The notes beneath the pieces were generated by a model, which searched no databases, had not been told where the DNA came from, and saw nothing but the letters and a program-made list of their open reading frames with translations. This document shows positions 1-11,600 of a stretch of DNA of 64,000 nt, in pieces. The DNA comes from Labia minor (Eukaryota; Arthropoda; Insecta; Dermaptera; Spongiphoridae): contig OY720347.1 of assembly GCA_963082975.1 (NCBI GenBank), forward strand, positions 17,187,187 through 17,251,186, read 5' to 3'. Position 1 is the stretch's first letter; every line of letters starts with the position of its first letter. Both the position numbers and the translations under genes were made by a program.

Positions 1-404
1 TATGAACTCTTTTCCTAAAATGTAAGATTAGTTTGCGGATTTCGTTTAATTCACTATTTTTCTAGAGAGGAAACGATCAATTCAAATTTTTATCAAATCA
101 TTCTTTTAATTACAATTTTTTAAATATATCAATTAATTATTCTCGAATTTTGTTCATGAAAAGAAAACAATTTGAACATTTTACGATGATGGCAATACTT
201 ATTTTGTTTTTTTACGTTGCATCCATAATGGAATGAAATCAGTGATTGGTAAAATAAGAAGTATGGGAACGCATAATGGAAGCAAAAAGTCCCATTTTCA
301 GCAAACTATTTTTTCTATATAAGTTTTTATTTTTTCTTATTCTTACTATACAAAATATTAACGAACACAAAAAAAGAAATTCTAACAGTAGATTTAAGTG
401 GGAG
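1..404. other. Left edge, no gene seen
   Basis: AT-rich sequence with no exon or repeat that I can recognise. Confidence 0.5.
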
Positions 405-785
405 TTGTCGGGAATATGGACACGATATCGAAAGCTAAGTATCGATTCTTAGTATCGGTAGGTATCGAAAGTCTAAGTATCGATTCTTCGATAATACCAG
501 ACTCAAAAGAATCGATACTCCAAAGTATCGGTATCGGAAAAAAAGCTTAGTCAAGAAAACGTTTGACCTTTTTTTAGCCCAAATAGAAAAAAATTTGAAA
601 AGTACGCTGCTCGGTGCAATGAGTACCCATTCGATATTTTTTTTCGATACCACAGGTATGGATATCGATGCTGTACTAGTATCGGAAGTTAAGTTAAAGT
701 ATCGAGAACAAGAATCGATGGTATCGGAAGCAAAGTATCGATACTCCGATAGTATCGAAGTATCTTTAGTGTCCCTAGTCGGGAC
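405..785. repeat. TATCG-rich imperfect inverted element
   Basis: About 18 copies of TATCG or CGATA motifs in 330 bp, including the palindrome GTATCGATAC at 735-744. The outer parts (near GTCGGGAATATGGACAC and GTGTCCCTAGTCGGGAC) are imperfectly complementary, suggesting a fold-back element. Short ORFs over it are low-complexity translations, not genes. Confidence 0.5.
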
Positions 786-2450
786 ATGAAAAAGTACTGG
801 AATGCGTTCCGGTTCTGAAAAAAAGTAAGGGAACGTCGTTCCCCCGCGTTGCCCTCCCAATACACACATCACTGAATGTAATATAATATTCTAGTTGTAC
901 ATACATATATAATGATCACGCAGTCCATATTTCGTACAATTTCGACTTTTATTGGCAAATTATATTCGATATAATTATAACATCTCTGGGCAATTCTATT
1001 AATAAAAAATGAAAAATTGATATTTTTTTTTATTAACATTTTTCATTTCAACATTTTTTCACTTCATTGAAAAAATGTTTGTTATGTTTTGTTTTGTCTT
1101 TTATTTCCCTGTCTCATTCTTCTCACCATCAAAAACTGTGGGTCTTCTTCAAGATATGAAAACGATGAAAATAGGATAGGAATAACAAGAGGGTGCAATG
1201 GACTAGAAGTGAGGATGAGGAAGTGTCAGAACGGGTGAGAGTGGATTTAAAAGGAAATTATGTTTGCATGCTCACGCACGCTCATCCACCTACGCACTTG
1301 TATGCATGCACGAAGGCCAGCCAGCCATCCAGTTTCAAATCGCAATATATGGAACGCATGAGCATGTGAATACGTATGGATAATTATGCCATTAGGTTCA
1401 TTATGATCACGGGACCTTGTCTCACCCCCCCCCCCCCATTCTAGAATCCAACCCCTACCCCAACACAATATCAAAATACATATATTTCACATCCTAACTC
1501 ATTGAAATAAATTTTTTGCTTGTTTCTTTAAATTGATATTTTGAAAGAAATTGATAATTTTATTTCAAAATGATCTTCAATCATTTATATTAATCTATTT
1601 TATGATTCATTAATAGATATTTTAATTTATGTAGGTGTATATGTAACGAAAAAAAAGAGTAATTGTAAATGCAAACGAATATCAGAGAAAAATAAATGAT
1701 TATAGAGGTTTGGGTATCGAAATATGCGAATTTTAAATTGGAAACAATTAGAAATTGTGTTATTTGAAATAATTGCTCTTCGTAATGGATGTATAATAAT
1801 AATAGTAATTAATAGATAGTCTTGTCCGATTATGATAGGCATCATTTTCATTCAGTTGATTTTGAAAGAATATTATACGAGGAACAATAATATAAAAATA
1901 TAATTAGCTAAAACAGCGGGCGGGGAACCGGGGTAAATTACCCCAAATGGGGTAAAAATGAAACTTTTGTGAGTAAAAAATATATATTTTTAATTTGCTA
2001 TTTTATAAACCTATTAGTATTTTTACAAATTAAATTTTTAGTTATTGTTTTCTTTTCAAAATTATCATGGGGGGGGGGGGGCTATAATAGGAAAGATGCT
2101 AAAAAGAGGCGATTTCGTTTGTTTTTTTTCGCTCTCAACCATGGGGTAATATCAACTTACACAAAAATATTTTGGGGTAATGATTAAAAAAGTTTCCCGA
2201 CTGCTGAGCTAAAATCAGGACTTATGTATATAAATATTTAATAAAAAATAAATTTTTATTTATTTATTTATATTAGAAATAAATGAATTCAAGTTGAATT
2301 TTTATGTTATTTATCATGTGATTATAAAATGGTGGAAATATATAAATATATATTGAAGATTTGTTGAGTGATTTAATTAAAAATTATTTTCATCATAATC
2401 ATAAATTAAATTTGGATTACATGGAATTATTTTGTATGTTTATTTTGCAG
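786..2450. other. Presumed intron upstream of the first recognised exon
   Basis: Apart from the hAT MITE at 1.9 kb, it holds a C13 run near 1427 and a GCATGC-rich patch around 1260-1380. No coding exon recognised. Confidence 0.4.
1914..2206. mobile_element. hAT-type MITE, family i, long copy
   Basis: Ends CAGCGGGCGGGGAAC and GTTTCCCGACTGCTG are inverted, and AGCTAAAA is duplicated exactly on both sides (1906-1913, 2207-2214). 8-bp duplications and CAG...CTG ends mark hAT elements. A G13 run lies inside. No transposase. Confidence 0.85.
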
Positions 2451-2610
2451 ATCTTCGGCCGAGGTAACGTTTCATTTTTTTGTAACACGCTCGGACATAT
2501 CGAAAGTAATTCAAGCATTGAACCGAATGGTGGAATTGAAACGAATCGGCAATCTTATTTTGGCATCATCAAATCTTATCTATCGACAAATTTCAACTTT
2601 AATGCTCAAG
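2451..2610 (+). CDS. Receptor exon 1 in window: SEA-like segment
   Basis: The exon lies between a TTTTGCAG acceptor and a GTAAGT donor. The chosen frame (one leftover base, then 53 codons, ending phase 0) reads [15 protein letters not shown] and [14 protein letters not shown]. The alternation and the GNL...S..L.Y pattern resemble the C-terminal half of a SEA domain. It joins in phase to the Ig exon at 16,444, whose first residues continue the strand. Frame 1 is also open but would end in phase 1 and not fit. Assignment to the receptor depends on a 13.8-kb intron, so it is less certain than the later exons. Confidence 0.5.
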
Positions 2611-5600
2611 GTAAGTCAGATTAAATGATTTTAATTATTTCAAGAAAAATTAATCCATATACAAAATGGACCATTACAATATTTAATCATCAGAAATAAA
2701 ATTATTATTAAAATAAATATAATTAAATATCAAGCAAATAATTTAAATAAAAATCAAGTTAAATTTAAGTTATATTATACAATTTTAATATTATAATATT
2801 TAAATTAGGTGTCTAAACTCCAGCCCAAAACCCTTTGAGATGCGGCCCAAACGTAAATTATGAAAATATTTAAATTTTTTCAATATGGTTCTAAAAAAAA
2901 AGTAAAATTATATTTATATGTGCGGCCTAGCATATTTTTCTTTGCAATATGGCCCTCGAATGGTCATAGTTTAGACACCCCTGATTTAAATAATTATTAT
3001 TTTAAATAAATACTTTGTTCCATTATATAATATGTTTTAAAATAAAGTCTTCCATGGCTATATAAATGCTGCACTTTAATCTAGTTGAATCTCAACTTAA
3101 AAATATATTAAAATTACAATTATATTTGAATTCATTTATATACCTACTAATTTTAAATATATATTTTGGTAAAAAATTTTATAAAATAACTATCAAAACT
3201 CTAATAAAATTATTCTCATTATTATTAGTTTGTTAACTTTCAGTTTATTTGATTCTAATGTTATCAAATAAAATTTAATATTAATACTGCCATCAAAACG
3301 CATTATTCTTCTATTCTTAATTTAATATAATTAATATATATGATAATTATTTTACATATTTTACGAAATAAATAAGTATCCATAAATACTTTCATTCATT
3401 TTTTTAAGTATTTTAAATAAAATAGTATTGTTTTTATTTCATTAGCAGCGGTCGGGGAACCGAGATAAAAATGAAATTTTTTGGAGTAAAAATGAAACTT
3501 TTGTGAGTAAAAAGTATATATTTTTAATTTGCTATTTTATAAACCATGGGGTAATATCAACTTACACAAAAATATTTTGGGGTAATGATTAAAAAAGTTC
3601 CCCGACCGCTGCATTATAGTATAGTGAAAAAATAAAAAAATAAAAAATAAAAATAAATACATTTGTTAACATAGAAATCTATTTGTTAATGTAACATTTA
3701 AACTTTCTCTCTTTCTCTCAAATTGTTAAATATTTACTAGATAATCCCTAAGAGAATTACTGTTGTTGAAACTTATTAATAATTCATTAATCTATATATA
3801 TATATGTGTGTGTATAGTATATATTCCTTATTATAAAATAATAATAATAATAATAATGGTATGTTGTTCTTATAATGTTCATATCTTAACATACTAGTAT
3901 GATATTTAATTTTTATTATTCTAATTTAAAATTTAATCAACAACAAAATAAAATTAATTAACATAAGTGATGGTTATTAAAAATTCAAGTGACATTAGAA
4001 AAACGAACTTAGTCCTTCATATCATTCAGTTCAAAATATCATTTACAATTTTTTAAATATTTAAAGACACATTCATATTTAATATTATTATATTATTAAA
4101 CACGATAAAGAGTAATTATTTTTACAAATTAAAAAAAAATCTCATTAAATTAAATCGATTTGTCTCAAGGGTGATAAAAATGTTTGAGGCTCATACTTAA
4201 CTTTAATTGAAAATTCTTCTTTCAGAATTACTCTCTATTCTTTTTTTCTTCTAAGTAACAAAAGAACAGATATCAAGCCTGGTAGAAGAAAGAACACAAT
4301 AAACATTTATTTATTTTAATTGAAATTTCCACCGGATTTATTTAATTTTACATTTCTATTGAAATATTTTTAAAAAGTACACACGATTTAACAAATAACT
4401 TTTGAATAACTAAGAATTCAAAATATTTCAATAAAATCTCATACCATTAATTATTGATTTTGATATTCTTAGATAATTTATTAATAATAATTAATCAATC
4501 GAGAATTTAACATGATCAATTTTCTTAGTTACATCTTAGTTATTTGAAAAATAAATATTTGAAGATGAAGGATTATACATACCATAATACTTATATAAGA
4601 AAATAAAAATAACGTTTTTCTGTCTTTTTACCGACCGACGATAGTAAGGGAGGTATTGTTTTCACACCAAATTTCACATGTGGAGATTTTTACATATCTC
4701 CACGAATCATGCATTTTCTTAACAGAAAAAAGTATTTTTAGCATGATGTCTGTCCGTCCGTCCGTCCGTCTGTCTGTCCGTCCGTATAGATGTGTACAGC
4801 CTGAACGGCTCAACGGATTTTGATGAAATTTGGTATATTTACTTAATGCATCAATGGGATGAATTGATCAACTTTTGGTGCAAATCCGGAAACCGGAAGT
4901 GGTAGTATTAGCGATCGACGATAGGAAGGTAAGGGTTATTTTCACACCAAATTTCACATGAGGAGATTTTTTTACATATCACCACAAATGTATTGGTTTT
5001 ATCCTCGGGAAAAATCATCTTCATTATGTTTTTCTTAATTTAAAATTATATGACGTCACCCAGCCCTTCATGACGTCACAGCCTCCTTATTATGATCACG
5101 GGCAACGCCGGCTACTTCAGCTATATATTATAAATAAAATAAAATTATAAATATTTATGTTATATGCCTATCTGTTTTTATTACATTAATAGATATATTA
5201 AAATTATTTGAAATTGTTTCTGTAGCTGGAAATTAATTTATTTCAAGCCGTCGGTCGGTTCGGACCTGGCCACAGGTCAACTTATTTATCTTTATTATTT
5301 GAAGTATTATTATCATCATGAAAAGAATTTAAAGCAAAACAATATCCTCCTTATAAGATCTACCCGAGCATTTGTGGATCCCCCCCTACCCTCCTCACTC
5401 ATGAGGTTTATATTTTGCTAACATAAACTTCACATTCATATACATAATTTTTATTTAGTGCATCATTGTTAATATAAAAAAAAACAAATTCAAGGCAGAG
5501 ATTGCTTTTGAATTTATTTTTGAAATTCTTTATTCGAGAACAGTAAACGATTAATAAAATTTAAAATTTTTATATTAATGATATTTCAGGACCGACCGAC

Positions 5601-8600
5601 GATGTTAATTAATTAAATTAATTCCCAAACAACATTATTTATAAATATATATGTATATGTAGAATTAAAAAATATTTTTAGAACTTGAATTAAAATGACT
5701 AAATTATATTATCTTAGGTTTTATTTTTAGTTTAATTAATCAATTATTTATCTCTACTACATTTTAAGGGAAATATTTTCTGACAATGACTATAAAATTA
5801 ATACTTTGTACACTACCACTTTCGGTATTCGGATAACTACCAAAAGTTGATGAATTCATGCTACTGATGCATTAAGTAAATATACCAAATTTCATCAAAA
5901 TCCGTTGAGCCGTTCAAGTACACGTCTAAAGGGAGACTCAACGGACGGACGGACAGACGGACAGACATCATGCTAAAAATACTTTTTTCCGTTAACAAAA
6001 TTCGTCGAGATATGTAAAACTCTTCACATGTGAAATTTGGTGTGAAAACAATACCTCCCTTAGTATCGTCGGTCGATAAAAATAAGACCTTAAAAACAAT
6101 TTTATTAAATAATTAATTATATACTTATAGATTAAATTATAAATAACACTGAAACAGCAGGGTATAAAAATGGAAAAAAATACTCCTGGATAGAAATTAT
6201 ATGGGTCTTCGTTGTGTAGAGTTTTCATGGGTTAAATAGAATCATAAATATATGGTGTATTCCCTTTTAAGAGAATGTATAAGTGTAATTGTTTAAGAAT
6301 TACAATTATATGTTTTTAAAATTTTATTTTTTATAGGAATGAATATATGGAAAACTCAGTCATTTTCCTTATTATTTATTTTGTTTAAAAGTTATTGTTC
6401 TATGAATGAGTTATAACAAAAAAATTAATTTTAATAAACAAAGGTCCTGTCGTATTTGAATTATAATTATTAAAATTATTATAACGAATATGTTTTGATT
6501 ATTTGAATATTATATATACATATTAGCATTGTATTCTTATTTAAAGATCGAGGTTATTATTATTTAAATTATGATCACCATTGAGTAAGCGGGTATAAAA
6601 AAGAGAAAAAATACCCCTGAATAGAAATATTCAGTAAAAAAAAAATATTGAAATTTCTGCTCCTGGATGGATAGGCCATCAGCATTACGGGTCACGGTTG
6701 TCATTATTCTACAACAGCATTATAAAAAATCATCATATCAAAAAAACCCATGGAAATATAGTTTTTTTTTTATAAAATTGTAATATCAAGAGAATTTTGC
6801 AAGGAATAGGCTAACGGTACTTTATTTCAAGTGGAGGGGAGCAGTAGGCAGGCCCTTGGCCCCTTCAGTCGTTGTTTGGCCGCCAGCATAGAATGTCGCA
6901 ACCACGTTGCAACGCATCTACCAGCCCTAATAAAACCCAAACAGGTCTATTTAGTATTAATTAATAATTAACCAGTGGTTTAGTAATAGATTTTATAATT
7001 ATTAGAATTCTTATTAGCTTAGTTTGTGAAATAAATATTTTTAAACAAATAATAATTCCAGCTTTTCTTGAGTTATAATTTTATAACTAACAAGGCTATA
7101 TTTTATATATTATATATATGATTCGTTAAATTAATGTATTATATATACATTTTGTTAAACTATTAATTACATAAATTTCATTATTTATTAGAATTTGTGA
7201 ACTTTCTGTGGTTTAATTCTTATAAATCATAAGATTTTAAGTTTAATTATTAAATACTTATTTTGTAATGAACAAATCAGATATATTCATTCACATTTCA
7301 ATGGATATTCAATTATATTGATAATATTTCAATTTTAACAATATTACATCCTATTAATATAATTCAACATTTATTATTATAACTAATAATAATAAAATTA
7401 TATTCTTTATTAAATAAACTAACAAATTTTTTTATAATCTCTTTTGCCTTTTAAAAGGGCTCATATGATAAATTATTGGACATTATTTAATTGATTGAAA
7501 AATTCAATGAACGATAAAAAACAAAATTATTATTCAAATTGGCAGTTAATATATCGTCAATATGGTTACATAAGTATAAAAGTATATAAAAATTTATCTA
7601 CTTATGTAATTATATACATAAATATATTATTATGAAAATAATATATTATATATAAAATAAAAATGATCCATGTATCGCCATATGCTTGGTCTTCCAAGCG
7701 GACATTTCCCACTGGGTCTCTCCACTAATATATTTTTTGCCAATCCCATTCTATCCACGTGCCCTGCCCATCGCATCCTTCTCGATTTTATAATTCTCAC
7801 TATATCTGGAGCGATCTGGAGATGCATAGATGTCATGTAATTCCTCGTTATGCAGTCTTCGCCATTCCCCGGTGACCTCATTTTTCTTTGGCCCATAAAT
7901 GCTGCGAGGAATCCTATTATCAAATACTCTAAATCTACTCTCGTCTCCTAAGGTCTTAGACCATGCCTCGTACCCATATAATACAACCGGCAAAAATATT
8001 GTTTTATATATTTTAATTTTTATCCCTTTTGATAATATTTTTGACGCAATAAGCCCCTTTACTGCATGATAACATGCATTTTCCGATTGCAACCTCGCTT
8101 TAAACTCTCTCGAATATTATTATCCTTCGTTATTACAGATCCTAAGTATTTAAATTTTTCTACATTTTCGAATTCTACATTTTGTATGTTAAGACTTTGT
8201 GCACCATTCCTCTCTGTTACTAAATACTTTGTCTTAGCACTATTAATTTCTAGCCCCACCTCTTCCTGCTTCGATTAATTTTTCTACGCTGTCTTTATTG
8301 CAATTGTTGAATCTCCTATTATATTTAAGTCGTCTGCGTAACCTAATACCTGATTTTATTTTGTTTAATTCTATTATGTTTGATTTTTCCCAAATTTGTC
8401 TAATTACATATTCCAGTACTAAATTAAATAAAATTGGTGATAGTGCGGCCCCTTGTTTTAACCCATTCCGAATTTCGAAAATTTCATGAACAGATGAAAA
8501 TTACTATAATTACATACTGTAAAGAAAATGCTTTTGTTGGGATATTCTATTAAAATTGAATAATAAAGGATATTAAAATTATAAGTTATAATTAATTTAA

Positions 8601-11600
8601 TTTAGAGTGTTTTTACTATCTCGTCAGAGGTATTATTGCGATCATGAAAATTTTCGATTTCGAGATTTTGATGTTTTTATACGTTTTGAAGGTTCCTGGA
8701 TCATTTTCATTAAGGTTGAGAAATCTCTGTGTGTATGTGTGTGGGGTGGGGGTAGGGGTGGGGTGTGGACAAGATTACGTAAAAACGGTTTGAGCTAGAA
8801 TCATGAAATTTGGAACATGGGCATTATTCAAAATTCGTAGTTTTCTATCAACTTTTGAGAAATGTAGTTCAACCGGAAGAGGGTCATTGTCAAATATTTA
8901 TTGATATCTTACTTATATCAATAGATTGTTGTTTAAATATCGCGTAAATGATATATTGTATAATTATACAGAATCACCCCGATTCGACGCATTTTGCTAA
9001 CACGTAGAGCCGGCGCTGTATATATATACTAACGTATTATTACTATTATTATTATTTAAATATAATTATTGAGAGAAACTAAATTAAACATTAAAATATT
9101 TCAAAGATAGATATAAATAGATCATTTGCTTTATTAACCAACACCCCATGTTATTATAAATTCATACCTATATTTAAATAGATTATTGACATTAATCTAA
9201 AATAATTGAATATATAATATTATTATTAATAATCTAGAGAAATTATTTCGTTTTAGAATATCAATTTTTCCTGCACACATGAACATATAAATCGCATTAT
9301 CTATCTGATTAAATTTTCATATATTTTAACTATATATTAAAAATCACAATTTCTACTAGCGAGTTAATTTTATATACTGAAATTACATTCAATGACTTAC
9401 ATTGAACTATATGAGTGAATTTTAGTGGATGTTACTGAGACACCGTCAAGCTTTAATCCAACGAGTATCATAAAAGATTATGCGAGTCGATTTTATTTTG
9501 TTACTAAGCGAGTGTGTTATTAAGCAAACTCAACGATAACATGATGAAAGGGCTACAGAGCTAACTTATTACATATTTGCAAAGTTTCATCTGATGGATA
9601 TAAAAAAAAAAAAAAAAAAATTCCTACCATCAAACGAAATTAGATTTGCTGCTGGTCGCTTTCATAAAGAAATGTAAAACGCATGACAAAAAAAAATCCC
9701 TACTGACTATTCAAAGATCATAGTTAACAAAAAGTAGAAACCAATTATTTACTTAATAAAAAATATTATTCAAAACATTATTTCTAAAACATTTTTACAG
9801 AGAAATAAAATTTATTTACATGAAAGATTTATATATATAATAAAAATTTAAATAATAATAGAAGCAATATATAAATATTTAATAATTTATAATTTTATAT
9901 AAATTATTGAAAATCATGTAAACATTTTATAAAAAGTATTTTAATAATAATTATAAAATTAATTAGATACAAATATAACTATTTTAATTTATCACTCAAT
10001 TTTTTTTATACGAGTATCCTAAAAAAATTCTATTTATTTATCTATATCTTTTTGGATCTTAAAAATGGCGCGGAGGAGTTTTAAGAAATTCATTTATTAA
10101 AAAGAGCGGTTTCAAGGTGACGGATCAATTTTGTAAAAGTTTATAGGAAATATCATTTAAATTGTTTTTTTTTCTTCTTAATCTTCTTCTATCTTCTTTT
10201 AGATTGATTAGTGATTCACAACCTTTTTTATACCGCGGCACACTTTTAACGGTTTATAATTTTGGCGGTACACCAAGTAAAAGTTATGAAAAAATTGAAA
10301 AAAAGTCGAAAATGTTTAAGAGCCTGATCGCAAAACTTTTTTTTTACATACAAAAATTTGAACTTTACATTTGTCAAATTTGGCGGCACATTTTGAAAAT
10401 CTCGCGGCACAGTGGTTGAGAATCTAGATATATAAAAAGGATAAAAATTATAAATTTGTTTTTATGTCTAATAAAATAAGTTGACCTGTGGCCAGGTCCG
10501 AACCGACCGACGGTTTGAAGAAAATTAATTTCCAGCTACAGAAACAATTTAAAATAATTTTAATATATCTATTAATGTAATAAAAAACAGATATGGATAG
10601 AACATAAATATTTTTAATTTTATTTTATTTATAATATATAGCTGAAGTAGCCGGCGTTACCCGAGGCTGTGACGTCATGAAGGGCTGGGTGACGTCATAT
10701 AATTTTAAATTAAGAAAAACATAATGAAGATGATTTTTCTCGAGGATAAAACCAATACATTCATGGTGATATGTAAAAAAATCTCCTCATGTGAAATTTG
10801 GTGTGAAAATAACCCTTCCCTTCCTATCGTCGATCGCTAATACTACCACTTCCGGTTTCCGGATTTGTACCAAAAGTTGATCAATTCATCCCACTGATGC
10901 ATTAAGTAAATATACCAAATTTCATCAAAATCGGTTGAGCCGTTCAGGCTGTACACATCTATACGGACGGACAGACAGACGGACGCACGGACAGACATCA
11001 TGCTAAAAATACTTTTTTCTGTTAAGAAAATGCATGATTCGTGGAGATATGTAAAAATCTCCACATGTGAAATTTGGTGTGAAAACAATACCTCCCTTAC
11101 TATCGTCGGTCGGTAAAAAACAAACAAATTATTACCGACCGACGATAGTAAGGGAGGTATTGTTTTCACACCAAATTTCACATGTGGAGATTTTTACATA
11201 TCTCCACGAATCATGCATTTTCTAAACAGAAAAAAGTATTTTTAGCGTGATGTCTGTCCGTCTGTCCGTCCGTCCGTCCGTCTGTCCGTCCGTATAGATG
11301 TGTACAGCCTGAACGGCTCAACCGATTTTGATGAAATTTGGTATCTTATCTTATTATGCTAGCTAAAATTGTATATATGTATTTATCTATATATCATGGT
11401 TCTCAAAAACCGCTCTAACGATTTTTTTCAAATTCACACTAGATATAGTATTTATAAAGAAAAATTAAGTTTTATTGATGATATCTCTTGAAACATACAG
11501 CTTCATTATTAATTTCTTAATTGAAAATTATATATTATATGGAAAACGTCAAAATTTTTAATACTGCCTGCTAAGACAGTAAAAAAATGACAATTTTTTA

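Noticed and set aside
435-872. 145-codon minus-strand ORF and a plus-strand ORF over the same DNA
   Set aside because: Translations of the TATCG-rich repeat (repeated RYRY/SRYF patterns); both strands are open because the motif is palindromic and lacks stops.
2361-2624. Frame-1 ORF over the first exon ([14 protein letters not shown]...)
   Set aside because: It ends in phase 1, which does not fit the phase-0 Ig exon; frame 2 gives a SEA-like sequence and joins in phase.
3838-3856. Microsatellites such as (ATA)n here, (GT)n at 40.84 kb and (TA)n at 36.24 and 39.39 kb
   Set aside because: Ordinary simple repeats for an AT-rich genome; no sign of function.
10843-11181. 112-codon minus-strand ORF
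   Set aside because: It and near-identical ORFs at 4.6 and 62.2 kb lie within the helentron-like repeat, including its microsatellite; translated repeat, not a conserved protein.
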